A DNA stretch of 34,704 nt from Bacteroidales bacterium. GTDB taxonomy: Bacteria; Bacteroidota; Bacteroidia; Bacteroidales; UBA932. The DNA is taken from assembly GCA_017551425.1 (NCBI GenBank), contig JAFZLQ010000062.1:1-34704 (forward strand). Reading direction: 5' to 3'. This document shows positions 1 through 7,704 of this stretch, one piece after another. The notes beneath the pieces are model-generated. The model had not been told where the DNA came from and searched no databases. It was given only the letters and a program-made list of their open reading frames with translations. The translations under genes and the position numbers were made by a program. The first letter of the stretch is position 1; the number at the start of each line of letters is the position of its first letter.

Positions 1-1
1 C

Positions 2-532
2 TCCTCCGCAGTGTCCCACTACACCAAGCCCGAAGAGGTAATCGACTTCGTCAAGAAGACCAAGTGCGACTCCCTCGCCATCTCCATCGGCACCAGCCAC
101 GGAGCATACAAGTTCACTCCCGAGCAGTGCACCCGCGACCCCAAGACCGGCAGGCTCGTTCCTCCGCCCCTCGCATTCGACGTGCTCAAGGCAATCGAGA
201 AGAAACTCCCCGGTTTCCCCATCGTCCTCCACGGCTCCAGCTCCGTCCCTCAGGAGTATGTAGATATGTGCAACCAGTACGGCGGCAACCTCCCCAATGC
301 AATCGGCATTCCCGAGGAGCAGCTCCGCAAGGCCGCCAAGAGCGCCGTCTGCAAGATCAACATCGACTCTGACAGCCGTCTCGCAATGACCGCCGCAATC
401 CGCAAGCACTTTGTCGAGAATCCCGGCCATTTCGATCCCCGCCAGTATCTCAAGCCCGCCCGTGAGGAGATGAAGAAGATGTACATCCACAAGATCGTCA
501 ACGTCCTCGGCTCCAACGGCAAGGCCCGTTAA
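2..532 (+). CDS. fba: Class II fructose-bisphosphate aldolase, C-terminal part (5' end outside window)
   Basis: Glycolytic/gluconeogenic aldolase that reversibly cleaves fructose-1,6-bisphosphate into DHAP and glyceraldehyde-3-phosphate; cytosolic and metal-dependent. The frame is open from base 2 and gives 176 residues up to TAA. Seen: GTSHGAYKF, then VLHGSSSVP carrying a metal-ligand histidine of the class II family, then KINIDSDSR, the usual Asn-x-Asp substrate-binding strand, and a helical C-terminus. Full-length members are about 330 aa, so roughly the first half is missing. The GTG at base 11 lies inside the conserved barrel and is not a start. A strong terminator follows directly, so it is the last gene of its transcript. 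The family call is secure; the symbol follows common usage. Confidence 0.93.
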   Translation, partial: SSAVSHYTKPEEVIDFVKKTKCDSLAISIGTSHGAYKFTPEQCTRDPKTGRLVPPPLAFDVLKAIEKKLPGFPIVLHGSSSVPQEYVDMCNQYGGNLPNAIGIPEEQLRKAAKSAVCKINIDSDSRLAMTAAIRKHFVENPGHFDPRQYLKPAREEMKKMYIHKIVNVLGSNGKAR

Positions 533-556
533 TAGCAGAAAAATACTTTTTTTAGT

Positions 557-587
557 GTCCGTCAATTAATTGGCGGACATTTTTTTA
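557..587 (+). terminator. Rho-independent terminator of the aldolase gene
   Basis: GTCCG at 557-561 pairs with CGGAC at 574-578, with CAATT/AATTG and one T-G wobble continuing inside. A run of seven T follows at 580-586. It sits 25 nt after the aldolase stop. Confidence 0.85.
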
Positions 588-598
588 TAAAAAATACT

Positions 599-606
599 TA
601 CCTTTG
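599..606 (+). promoter_or_regulatory. Bacteroidota-type -7 box for corA
   Basis: TACCTTTG fits the TAnnTTTG consensus of the Bacteroidota housekeeping sigma factor. It lies between the aldolase terminator and corA. The expected transcript start is a few bases downstream, leaving a leader of about 55 nt. The -33 region is only T-rich. Confidence 0.6.
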
Positions 607-628
607 CGAGCTATTACTTATTGTTAAA

Positions 629-665
629 CCTTCCGACAAGCTGCCGGGCAAAAACCTAGGGAAGG
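629..665 (+). promoter_or_regulatory. Hairpin in the corA leader
   Basis: CCTTCC at 629-634 can pair with GGAAGG at 660-665, ending 4 nt before the corA ATG at 670. The enclosed 25 nt are purine- and C-rich. Placement so close to the start suggests an effect on translation initiation, but the six-pair stem is short and no known Mg riboswitch consensus was recognised. Low confidence as a regulator. Confidence 0.3.
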
Positions 666-669
666 CCGT

Positions 670-1623
670 ATGATCAGGATTTTCTACCGCGACGGTTCCG
701 AGATCCGTCTCACGCAAGCTGAGAGCAAGTTTGCAACAATAGGCAAGGACAATGTCCTCTGGATAGACCTCATCTCCCCGACGGGAGACGAGAAACGTGC
801 CACCGAGACGTTCCTCGGTACGGAAATCCAGAGCCGCGCAACAGCAGAAGAAATCGAGAGCTCGTCCCGCTTCTCCGAGGACGACAAGGCCATCTATGCC
901 AACACCAACTTCCTCTCCCCGGCAGACGATGAGATGTTGATGGCCCCGGTGTCGTTCATCCTCACAGACACCATTATCACCACCCTTCGCGAGAGCCCCA
1001 TCTGGTCTTTCGACACCCTGCAGAACAAGATACAGGCCCTGCCGGAGCAGTTCCCGGACGGATTCACGGTGTTCGTGGAGGTGATGGACAAGCGAGTCGA
1101 TCTGGACGCAGATATAGTGGAGCTCATCTCCAAGGACGTTTCCCAGTTCAGCAAGCGAATCAACCAGCAGGAAGACATCAACGAGGAATTCCTCCTGGAT
1201 ATCAACCAGCTGCAGGAGAATGCCATGTTCGTCCGCGAGAACGTCGTGGACAAGCAGCGCCTTATCTCCAACATCGTAAAGAGCAAGCGCTGCCCAAAGA
1301 ATTCAGACATCCGCGAAGACCTCAACGTGATTCTCCAGGATATCGCTTCCCTTATCAATCATACCAATTTCGCGTTCGAGAGGCTGGAGTACCTGCAGGA
1401 GACCGTCGTGGGCCTTATCAACCTGGAGCAGAACAACATAATGAAGATCTTCACCCTCATTTCGCTGCTCCTCATGCCTGCCACCCTGGTGGCCAGTTTC
1501 TACGGCATGAACGTCACACTGCCCTTCGCCGAGAAGTGGTGGGCATGGCTTGCCATAGCGCTGCTGATGGTGATGCTCGTAGTGGGCATCTGGTTCATCT
1601 TCAAGCGCAAGAAGATGCTTTAG
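670..1623 (+). CDS. corA: CorA-family magnesium transport protein
   Basis: Inner-membrane divalent cation channel, normally a homopentamer for Mg2+ (some members move Co2+ or Ni2+). The 317-residue length is typical. Residues 1-255 form the soluble, acidic, helical cytoplasmic funnel. Two transmembrane helices lie at about 257-278 and 291-311. The signature YGMNV sits at the end of the first membrane helix, and a basic KRKK tail ends the protein. The family's MPE-type loop after GMN reads TLPFAEKWW here, so the acidic residue is retained but shifted. The ATG follows a -7 box at 599-606. The stop overlaps the convergent mntP stop by 4 nt with no terminator between, so the two messages may overlap antisense. 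Substrate within the family is inferred. Confidence 0.93.
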   Translation: MIRIFYRDGSEIRLTQAESKFATIGKDNVLWIDLISPTGDEKRATETFLGTEIQSRATAEEIESSSRFSEDDKAIYANTNFLSPADDEMLMAPVSFILTDTIITTLRESPIWSFDTLQNKIQALPEQFPDGFTVFVEVMDKRVDLDADIVELISKDVSQFSKRINQQEDINEEFLLDINQLQENAMFVRENVVDKQRLISNIVKSKRCPKNSDIREDLNVILQDIASLINHTNFAFERLEYLQETVVGLINLEQNNIMKIFTLISLLLMPATLVASFYGMNVTLPFAEKWWAWLAIALLMVMLVVGIWFIFKRKKML

Positions 1624-2168
1624 AAAAGAAAGGACACGCCTATACCTATAAGAACCAGGCCGCCGAGGATTTCCGCCACGCGGCCTGTTTTCGTACCTAT
1701 GAACTTGCCTCCGCAGATTCCGAGTACGGCGGACAGGGCGGTAACGGCGAAGACGCTCACGGCAAGCGGGAAGAATCCGCTCCAGGGCTGGCCCTCGATG
1801 GACATGGATGTGCCGACGGCGAGGGCGTCGATGCTGGTGGCAATTCCTCCTATGATTATGTGCCACAGGCCGTTGAGGTCGCGCGCCTCGTCTTTGCCGC
1901 GTATGCCTTCAAGCAGCATCGAACCGCCTACGTATAGCAGCAGAAGGAAGCCGATTATGTGGGAAATCCTGATGACGAACGACGCCAGGAGGCTTCCGAC
2001 AAGCCAGCCTGCTACCAGAAGGCCGGTCTGGATAACTGCGAAGACAAGGGCGATAGTCGCGACGTTGCTCCAGCGGATGCGCTTGAGCGTCATACTCGAA
2101 CAAAGCGTGACCGCAAAGCAGTCGGCGCAAAGAGAAACGGCCATCAGAATGGCCTCCCACCAGCTCAT
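1620..2168 (-). CDS. mntP: MntP-type manganese efflux pump
   Basis: Small six-helix inner-membrane protein of the MntP/YebN family, which exports Mn2+. It is 182 aa, the usual length. Seen: repeated hydrophobic helices and the two acidic intramembrane motifs of the family, LCADCFAV in helix 1 and TSIDALAVG in the fourth helix. These match the internal duplication of conserved aspartates that bind the metal. The start ATG is 3 nt after the recR stop on the same strand, so it is probably translated from a recR-mntP message. No separate promoter or yybP-ykoY-like leader is seen. The 3' end overlaps corA, which puts two metal transporters tail to tail. Confidence 0.9.
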   Translation of the reverse strand: MSWWEAILMAVSLCADCFAVTLCSSMTLKRIRWSNVATIALVFAVIQTGLLVAGWLVGSLLASFVIRISHIIGFLLLLYVGGSMLLEGIRGKDEARDLNGLWHIIIGGIATSIDALAVGTSMSIEGQPWSGFFPLAVSVFAVTALSAVLGICGGKFIGTKTGRVAEILGGLVLIGIGVSFLF

Positions 2169-2171
2169 GAC

Positions 2172-2783
2172 TTATGGTTTGAAAGGTTGACGGCCGACTA
2201 TGGACCGGCCGAGGGTTAACGAATCGGCATATTCGAGGTCGTCGCCGAAGCCGAGGCCCCTGGCGAGCGTAGTGACCTTGCAGCCGCTCTGCTCCACCTG
2301 ACGGTAGATGTAGAACGACGTGGTCTCTCCCTCGACGTCTCCGGGAAGCGCCAGGATGAGCTCCTTGCCGGCATCCACCCGCGCGACCAGCTCCTTGATG
2401 GATATATCTGACGGGCCGATTCCGGCGATGGGGGAGATGATGCCGCCAAGTACGTGATATACACCGTGATACTGACCCGTGGCCTCGATGCTCATGACGT
2501 CCCGTACGCTCTCCACCACGCAGATGGTGTTGTGGTCGCGGCGGGCGTCGGCGCAGATTCCGCACTCCTCGCCGTCGGATACCATCATGCAGGTGCGGCA
2601 GTACCGGACTCCTTCTGCGAGGTTGTCCACGGCCGCGGCGAAGCGGTGTATCCTGTCCGCCGGCTGGCGCAGAAGGTGCAGCGCGAGGCGGAGTGCGCTG
2701 CGCGATCCTACGCCGGGGAGGGAGCCTATCGCCTCGACTGCGTCGGCAAGAGCTTTGGACGGGTAGTTTTCTGTACGGATCAT
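2172..2783 (-). CDS. recR: Recombination protein RecR
   Basis: DNA-binding ring protein that works with RecO (and RecF) to load RecA at gaps. From the ATG at 2783 it is 203 aa, normal for RecR. Domains in order: helix-hairpin-helix with GSLPGVGSRSALR near residue 20, a four-cysteine zinc finger (CRTC...CGIC) near 55-75, a Toprim domain beginning ICVVESVRD and including the ALPGDVEGE segment, and a C-terminal ARGLGFGDDLEYAD region. The start is chosen from the conserved MIRTENYP opening; another ATG lies directly upstream at 2786. A TATTTTTG box ends at 2788, so either start would be almost leaderless. A longer reading to 2882 would run through the promoter and is rejected. mntP follows in the same operon. 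Confidence 0.95.
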   Translation of the reverse strand: MIRTENYPSKALADAVEAIGSLPGVGSRSALRLALHLLRQPADRIHRFAAAVDNLAEGVRYCRTCMMVSDGEECGICADARRDHNTICVVESVRDVMSIEATGQYHGVYHVLGGIISPIAGIGPSDISIKELVARVDAGKELILALPGDVEGETTSFYIYRQVEQSGCKVTTLARGLGFGDDLEYADSLTLGRSIVGRQPFKP

Positions 2784-2787
2784 CATG

Positions 2788-2795
2788 CAAAAATA
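2788..2795 (-). promoter_or_regulatory. -7 box of recR, one base from the start codon
   Basis: On the minus strand the box reads TATTTTTG and is followed by C and then ATGATG. Transcription starting a few bases after the box would begin at or within the first codons. This favours the second ATG (2783) and a leaderless message. Confidence 0.55.
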
Positions 2796-2828
2796 GCAAT
2801 TAAGTTTTCGTAAATCAAATATTTTGTC

Positions 2829-2836
2829 TAAATTTG
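2829..2836 (+). promoter_or_regulatory. -7 box of rpsA
   Basis: TAAATTTG matches the Bacteroidota -7 consensus. A T-rich TTTTCG lies about 20 bases upstream as a weak -33. It is divergent from the recR promoter, 33 bp away, and leaves an rpsA leader of about 65 nt. Confidence 0.65.
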
Positions 2837-2840
2837 CGGG

Positions 2841-2863
2841 CCTTTTGGGGGAATACCCCAAGG
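2841..2863 (+). promoter_or_regulatory. Hairpin at the 5' end of the rpsA leader
   Basis: TTGGGG at 2845-2850 pairs with CCCCAA at 2856-2861 around a GAATA loop, extended by CC/GG across a TT bulge. It would lie close to the mRNA 5' end. S1 autoregulates its own translation in other bacteria; a similar role here is only inference. Confidence 0.4.
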
Positions 2864-2906
2864 TACAGAACATAAAGTCCAATTACTAGTTTTCTAAAAA
2901 TTCAAA

Positions 2907-4706
2907 ATGGAAGAAGAAAAAGTAACCAAGGCTGCACAGATGCTCAACGCATCCGTAGCACCCGAACAATTTGACTGGGACGCATTCGAAAGCGGTTCAG
3001 ACATCTACGGCGCCTCCGACAAGCAGGAAATCGAGGCCGCTTATGACAAGACCCTCGCCCGCATCGACGGCGGCGAAACCAAAGAAGGCGAAGTGACCGC
3101 AATCAACAAGCGCGAGGTCACCGTTTCCGTAGGCGGCAAGAGCGAAGGTGTCATCATGGCAACCGAGTTCCGCTACAATCCCGACCTTAAAGTCGGCGAC
3201 AAAGTCGAGGTCCTCATCGAGTCCCCTGAAGACAAGAAAGGCCAGATTGTCCTTTCCCACAAGAAGGCACGCGCCCTCAAGAGCTGGGACCGCGTCAACG
3301 AGGCATTCGAGAACGACGAGGTCGTCAAGGGATTTGTCAAGACCCGCACCAAGGGCGGTATGATAGTCGATGTATTCGGCATCGAGGCTTTCCTCCCCGG
3401 CAGCCAGATCGACATCAAGCCCATCCGCGATTACGACCAGTTCGTCAACCAGACCATCGATTTCAAGATTGTCAAGATCAACAACGAGTACCGCAATGTG
3501 GTTGTTTCCCACAAAGCTCTGCTCGAGGCTGAGCAGGAGGCCAAGAGGGCTGAACTCATCAGCAAGCTCGAGAAGGGTCAGGTCCTCGAGGGTGTCGTCA
3601 AGAACATCACCAACTACGGTGTGTTCGTCGACCTCGGCGGTGTTGACGGTCTCATCCATATCACCGATCTCTCCTGGGGCCGTGTCAATCACCCCGAAGA
3701 AATCGTCACTCTCGACGAGAAGATCAAGGTCGTCGTGCTCGACTTCAACGAGCAGCAGAAGCGCATCGCCCTCGGTCTCAAGCAGCTCACTCCTCATCCC
3801 TGGGAGAACCTCGATCCCAACCTCAAGGTCGGCGACAAGGTCAAGGGTAAGGTCATCCTCATCGCAGACTACGGTGCATTCATCGAGATCGAACCCGGCG
3901 TGGAAGGTCTCGTACACGTAAGCGAGATGAGCTGGAGCCCCCGTCTCCACAGCGCACAGGAATTCCTCAAGCAGGGCGACGAGGTTGAGGCCCAGATCCT
4001 CAGCATCGACCGCGAGGCCCGCAAGATTTCCCTCGGCCTCAAGCAGCTCACCGTCAATCCTTGGGAGAACATCCGCGAGAAGTATCCCGTCGGCAGCCGC
4101 CACACCGCCACCGTCCGCAACATCACCAACTTCGGTGTGTTCGCAGAGCTGGAAGACGGCGTAGAGGGTCTCGTTCACATCAGCGACCTCAGCTGGAACA
4201 AGATCAAGCACCCTTCAGAGGTTGTAGCCCCCGGCGACACCATCGACGTCCAGATCCTCGACTTCGACGAGGCAAACCACAAACTCAGCCTTGGCCACAA
4301 GCAGCTCACCACCAATCCCTGGGACGAGATCGAGGCCAAGTACCCCGTCGGTTCCACCGTTGAAGGCACCATCGCTTCCGTCTCCGACAAGGGCGCTCAG
4401 ATCACCCTCGACGGCAACGCAGAAGGCTTCGCATTCAACCGCGAGATAATCAAGGAAGACGGCAAGCCCGCAGTGGCAGGTGAGACCCTTCCGTTCAAGG
4501 TAGTCGAGCTCCGTCGCAGCACCCGCCGCATCATCCTGAGCCACCTGCGTACCTACCAGGAGGTCAAGGAGAAGGCAGCCGCCACCGAGGCAGAGACCAC
4601 CAAGAAGGCAGTCAAGAAGGTCAATGCTACCGTAGAGAAGACCACTCTCGGAGACATCGACGCCCTTGCAGCCCTCAAGGAGAAACTCGAAAAGGGAACC
4701 AAATAA
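2907..4706 (+). CDS. rpsA: 30S ribosomal protein S1
   Basis: RNA-binding ribosomal protein that helps mRNA reach the 30S subunit; it matters in Bacteroidota, where Shine-Dalgarno pairing is weak. At 599 aa it has the usual Bacteroidota size. Six S1 (OB-fold) repeats follow an acidic N-terminus. The last four are easily seen by recurring G.V..ITNYGVFV, ADYGAFIE, ITNFGVFA and VSDKGAQI strands, each followed by GL(I/V)H or an equivalent and a D(L)SW segment. LGLKQL and LGHKQL linkers precede the next repeat. The Lys/Glu/Ala-rich tail is typical. The start ATG follows an AT-rich leader. Its TAA is directly followed by the rnz ATG with no gap, so the two are translationally coupled. Codon use is strongly biased to C-ending codons, as expected for high expression. 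Confidence 0.97.
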   Translation: MEEEKVTKAAQMLNASVAPEQFDWDAFESGSDIYGASDKQEIEAAYDKTLARIDGGETKEGEVTAINKREVTVSVGGKSEGVIMATEFRYNPDLKVGDKVEVLIESPEDKKGQIVLSHKKARALKSWDRVNEAFENDEVVKGFVKTRTKGGMIVDVFGIEAFLPGSQIDIKPIRDYDQFVNQTIDFKIVKINNEYRNVVVSHKALLEAEQEAKRAELISKLEKGQVLEGVVKNITNYGVFVDLGGVDGLIHITDLSWGRVNHPEEIVTLDEKIKVVVLDFNEQQKRIALGLKQLTPHPWENLDPNLKVGDKVKGKVILIADYGAFIEIEPGVEGLVHVSEMSWSPRLHSAQEFLKQGDEVEAQILSIDREARKISLGLKQLTVNPWENIREKYPVGSRHTATVRNITNFGVFAELEDGVEGLVHISDLSWNKIKHPSEVVAPGDTIDVQILDFDEANHKLSLGHKQLTTNPWDEIEAKYPVGSTVEGTIASVSDKGAQITLDGNAEGFAFNREIIKEDGKPAVAGETLPFKVVELRRSTRRIILSHLRTYQEVKEKAAATEAETTKKAVKKVNATVEKTTLGDIDALAALKEKLEKGTK

Positions 4707-5510
4707 ATGATCCTTCAACTGACGACAATGGGCACGGCTTCGGCCATGCCCATTTCAGACAGAAATCCAAGCGCCCAGATGCTCAATGCCAATGGGCGCT
4801 TGTTTCTTATCGACTGCGGCGAAGGCACTCAGCAGCAGATCCGCCGCTGTCACCTGTCGTTCGTCCGCATTGAGGCAATTTTCATTTCGCACATTCACGG
4901 GGACCATCTTTTCGGCCTGTTCGGTCTCCTTAACACCATGGCCATGTACGGCCGCACCGCGCCGCTGGACATTTACGGTCCCTGCGCCCTTGCCGGAGTG
5001 CTCAATTTCTACAAGAGCTATTTCGGCACCGACGACGTTTACGAAATCCGTTTCCATAAGCTCGAGTGCAGGGAACCGGAGGTGGTGCATACTTCCAAGT
5101 GTATCGCCGTCAGCGCTTTCCCCCTCAGGCACAAGATCGAGTGCTACGGCTTCCGCTTTGACGAAATAGTCACTCCCCGTCATGCCGAGGCCAATCCCGC
5201 GTACAAAGCCAAGTCGTACGCTTATTGTTCAGACACGGCTCCTTTCCCCGAGCTTGCCTCCTGGGTGAAGGGGGTGACCTGCCTTTATCACGAGGCAACC
5301 TATCCGCTGGAGATGGCAGACAAGGCTCTCGCCCGATTCCACTCCACAACCGCAGATGCCGCCCGCTGCGCCGCCGACGCAGGTGCCGGGCGCCTCATCG
5401 TCGGGCACTATTCTTCCCGCATCACCGACTTCGACGCCTTCCTCGCCGAATGCCGCGAAGTCTTCCCGGACACAGTCGCCGCAAACGACGGAGATGTATT
5501 TGAATTTTGA
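4707..5510 (+). CDS. rnz: Ribonuclease Z, short form
   Basis: Metallo-beta-lactamase-fold endonuclease that cuts tRNA precursors after the discriminator base. Seen: N-terminal TTMGTASAMP, FLIDCGEGTQQQ, the zinc motif HIHGDH at residues 62-67, later SAFPLRH, SYAYCSDT, YHEATY, HST and IVGHYSSR with further metal ligands. The protein is 267 aa against about 305 for the family. The shortfall is local: between GFRFDE (about 148-153) and KSYAYCSDT (about 168) there are only about 15 residues where related proteins have about 50. The catalytic residues are all kept. The start is fixed by direct abutment to the rpsA stop. Repeat element A follows 6 nt after the stop. tRNA 3' processing by this enzyme is well established, although the tRNA in this window already encodes CCA. 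Confidence 0.92.
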   Translation: MILQLTTMGTASAMPISDRNPSAQMLNANGRLFLIDCGEGTQQQIRRCHLSFVRIEAIFISHIHGDHLFGLFGLLNTMAMYGRTAPLDIYGPCALAGVLNFYKSYFGTDDVYEIRFHKLECREPEVVHTSKCIAVSAFPLRHKIECYGFRFDEIVTPRHAEANPAYKAKSYAYCSDTAPFPELASWVKGVTCLYHEATYPLEMADKALARFHSTTADAARCAADAGAGRLIVGHYSSRITDFDAFLAECREVFPDTVAANDGDVFEF

Positions 5511-5516
5511 CAGAAT

Positions 5517-5645
5517 GGTGCAGCAGCGGGTGGTTTTTTCAGGAACTTCCGCTTCGCTCCATCCCTCCCACGCAAGCGTGGGCCCCTCCCGTTCATGCGA
5601 CCACGGGCGGCCACAGTTTCTGAAAAAACTACCCGCTACTGCACC
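5517..5645 (+). repeat. Armed hairpin element, copy A (core in + orientation)
   Basis: A 31-nt left arm (5517-5547) and right arm (5615-5645) are inverted repeats matching at 28 of 31 positions; the mismatches are all transitions, two of them G-U pairs in + strand RNA. The core has CCGCTTCGCTCC, then ATCCCTCCCA at 5561-5570, an inner hairpin CCCACGC-AA-GCGTGGG, then GGGCCCCTCCC at 5580-5590 and an ACGGGC loop region. It begins 6 nt after the rnz stop. The core is shared with the copies at 12860, 16511 and 28316; the arms are not. No ORF and no T-tract terminator. Function unknown. Confidence 0.85.
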
Positions 5646-5701
5646 GTCCGGCTTTTCAATAATAATAATTGAATAAGGCGCGATTTTTGTAAAAATATTT
5701 A

Positions 5702-5709
5702 TAAATTCG
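5702..5709 (+). promoter_or_regulatory. Probable -7 box of the glucosaminidase gene
   Basis: TAAATTCG differs by one base from TAnnTTTG and lies 5 nt before the GTG start at 5715, in a strongly AT-rich stretch after repeat copy A. No good -33 element is seen. Confidence 0.4.
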
Positions 5710-5714
5710 CGTTC

Positions 5715-6644
5715 GTGAAAAGAATAGTTGCTATTTTGCTGGTCTGTTTTGTGGCTATGGCCGCGACGGACAGTGATTTCGAAAAGTATATAAAGAAGTA
5801 TTCTTCGATTGCGGTGTCGGAAATGCATCGTACAGGCGTCCCGGCATCGATCACTCTCGCCCAGGGCCTGGTCGAATCTGCGGCCGGCAAGTCATCGCTC
5901 GCAAGCAAGTCCAACAATCACTTCGGCATCAAGTGCCACTCCGACTGGAAAGGCAAGAAGACATACAAGGACGATGACAAAGCCGCCGAGTGCTTCCGGG
6001 TCTATTCCAATGCAAACGCTTCGTTCAAGGACCATTCGGACTTCCTCAGGTATCAGGACAGGTACAAGTTCCTGTTCGACCTGGATCCTACCGATTACAA
6101 GGCCTGGGCCCGCGGTCTCAAGAAAGCGGGATATGCGACGGACCCCAAGTATGCGGACAAGCTGATAAAGGTCATCGAGGATTATTCCCTTTACCGTTTT
6201 GACTCCGAGACGACGGAGATTCCGGAACCGCCGCTTGCCATAGAGCAGCCGGTGGTGGTCTCCCGTACCGAGGCGCGCGAAGAGATACGATTCTCGCTCA
6301 CGCGCTCCATATTCGAGATCAACGGCGTCCCCTGCATATATGCGGTGGAGGGTGACACCTACGCTTCCATCGCCGCGTCCAACGGCCTGTTCGAGAACGA
6401 GATACTGCGTTTCAACGACCGTCTTGCCGGGGCTGAGCTCAAGCCCGGGGAAGTCGTTTACCTCCAGGCCAAGAAGAACAGGGCGGCCAAAGGCATTCCC
6501 AAGTATATCGCAGGCCCCGGCGGGGAATCCCTGCGCGACATAGCCCAGCGCTTCGGCGTACGCCTTGCCGCGATCTGCCGCTACAACGGCCTTCCCGGTG
6601 ACTGCATACCCCTCGAGGGCGACACGATAAAACTCTGCCGCTGA
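5715..6644 (+). CDS. Exported N-acetylglucosaminidase (GH73-like) with LysM-type C-terminus
   Basis: Predicted peptidoglycan hydrolase cutting glycan strands. 309 aa from a GTG start. Residues 1-17 form a short signal peptide (MKRIVAILLVCFVAMAA). About 25-160 is the glucosaminidase/FlgJ-like domain: SEMHRTGVPASITLAQGLVES with the catalytic Glu, then SNNHFGIKCHSDW and YSNANASFKDHSDFL, then a YATDPKYADKL segment. About 208-309 contains two LysM-like modules (YAVEGDTYASIAASNGL and YIAGPGGESLRDIAQRFGV) that bind glycan. GTG is favoured because it opens the signal peptide and no ATG lies nearby. Its TGA overlaps the mltG ATG by one base, so two peptidoglycan-cutting enzymes are coupled. Substrate specificity is inferred from the family. 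Confidence 0.88.
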   Translation: MKRIVAILLVCFVAMAATDSDFEKYIKKYSSIAVSEMHRTGVPASITLAQGLVESAAGKSSLASKSNNHFGIKCHSDWKGKKTYKDDDKAAECFRVYSNANASFKDHSDFLRYQDRYKFLFDLDPTDYKAWARGLKKAGYATDPKYADKLIKVIEDYSLYRFDSETTEIPEPPLAIEQPVVVSRTEAREEIRFSLTRSIFEINGVPCIYAVEGDTYASIAASNGLFENEILRFNDRLAGAELKPGEVVYLQAKKNRAAKGIPKYIAGPGGESLRDIAQRFGVRLAAICRYNGLPGDCIPLEGDTIKLCR

Positions 6645-7648
6645 TGAAAAAGATAATAATCGCCCTTGTCGCACTGCTGTGCCTCGTCGCGGCGTTCTTC
6701 GCCTACAACTGGCTGAGGGACAACAAGATGCCCAATTTCTACGGAAGGGCGGAATTCAACGTGAACCCTTCCGATACCCCGGACGACGTTATAGAGACGC
6801 TCCGCAAATCCGTGAAGATACTGAGCGAGAAGCGCCTGCGCAAGGTGTTCGCCCAGAAGGAGGTCGCCAATTATATCAAACCCGGGCATTATACCGTCAA
6901 CAGTACCTGCACCAGCGTCTATGTGGCACGCATGCTCAACAACGGCTGGCAGACGCCGGTTTCCGTGACCCTGTCCGGCTCGCTCCGCACCCGCGAGGAA
7001 CTTGCCCGCAAGATATCCCGCCAGCTCCGCATAGACTCTGTCTCGGTGATGCGCGCCTTCGAGGATACGGCCCTCATGGCCGCTTATGGCGCCACGCCGG
7101 AGAATGTATTCCCCGCATTCTTCCCCGCAACATACAGCATGTACTGGACGGCATCGCTCACGGACCTCCTGGACCGCTGCCGCAAGGCCTCCGACGCCTT
7201 TTGGACTGCGGACAACAAGGCTACTGCAGCAAGACTGGGGCTTACGCCACGCGAGGCCGTGGTGCTCGCGTCGATAGTGAAAGGGGAGTCCAACCACAAG
7301 GAAGAGTATTCCAGGATAGCCGGAGTGTATCTCAACCGTCTCAAGAGGGGAATGCTCCTGCAGGCGGACCCTACAGTTGCCTATTGCTACGATTACGTCC
7401 TCAAACGCGTGCTTTACAGGCATCTGGAGTTCGATTCCCCCTACAATACATATAAATATGCAGGCTTGCCTCCCGGCCCCATCAACGTTCCGGAAAAGGA
7501 ATACATCGAGGCTGTGCTGAATCCCGATTTCGGGGGAGGCAACCTCTATTTCTGCGCCAGCCCCGCCCTGGACGGCACCCATGTGTTCGCCCGTACGCTG
7601 GAACAGCACAACAGGAATGCGCATGCATTCCAAAAAGCGGTAAATTAA
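6644..7648 (+). CDS. mltG: Endolytic transglycosylase MltG
   Basis: Inner-membrane lytic transglycosylase (YceG family) that cleaves nascent glycan strands and sets their length. 334 aa, normal size. One N-terminal membrane helix at about 2-22, no signal cleavage. A LysM-like segment precedes the catalytic domain. Seen: GHYTV, ATYSMYWT, the catalytic VVLASIVKGES with its conserved Glu near residue 213, SRIAGVYLNRLKRGMLLQADPTVAY, and SPYNTYKYAGLPPGPINVPEKEYIEAVLNP near the end, all hallmarks of the family. The ATG overlaps the upstream glucosaminidase stop (TGATG). An intergenic stretch of about 55 nt with a new promoter separates it from the peptidase gene. Confidence 0.95.
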   Translation: MKKIIIALVALLCLVAAFFAYNWLRDNKMPNFYGRAEFNVNPSDTPDDVIETLRKSVKILSEKRLRKVFAQKEVANYIKPGHYTVNSTCTSVYVARMLNNGWQTPVSVTLSGSLRTREELARKISRQLRIDSVSVMRAFEDTALMAAYGATPENVFPAFFPATYSMYWTASLTDLLDRCRKASDAFWTADNKATAARLGLTPREAVVLASIVKGESNHKEEYSRIAGVYLNRLKRGMLLQADPTVAYCYDYVLKRVLYRHLEFDSPYNTYKYAGLPPGPINVPEKEYIEAVLNPDFGGGNLYFCASPALDGTHVFARTLEQHNRNAHAFQKAVN

Positions 7649-7650
7649 TA

Positions 7651-7680
7651 TTGTAAATCAATAACTATTTATTATATTTG
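7651..7680 (+). promoter_or_regulatory. Promoter of the M16 peptidase gene
   Basis: TTG at 7651-7653 and TATATTTG at 7673-7680 are 19 bases apart, a good fit to the Bacteroidota -33/-7 promoter. A 24-nt leader follows to the ATG at 7705. Confidence 0.75.
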
Positions 7681-7704
7681 CAGAAATTATTAGCGAATAT
7701 TGAT

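Noticed and set aside
2784..2882. Longer RecR start at 2882
   Set aside because: The added residues are not RecR-like and would run through both divergent promoters.
2997..4211. Minus-strand open frame of 404 codons opposite rpsA
   Set aside because: Antisense to S1 repeats; the peptide is a periodic Asp/Leu/Val-rich mirror of them, with no promoter or start context.
5517..5645. Reading the armed elements as ordinary Rho-independent terminators
   Set aside because: The stems are far longer, enclose a conserved multi-hairpin core, and lack a terminal T-run.
5511..5714. Possible coding region between rnz and the glucosaminidase gene
   Set aside because: Frames here are made from the inverted repeat element; no start context and no family resemblance.
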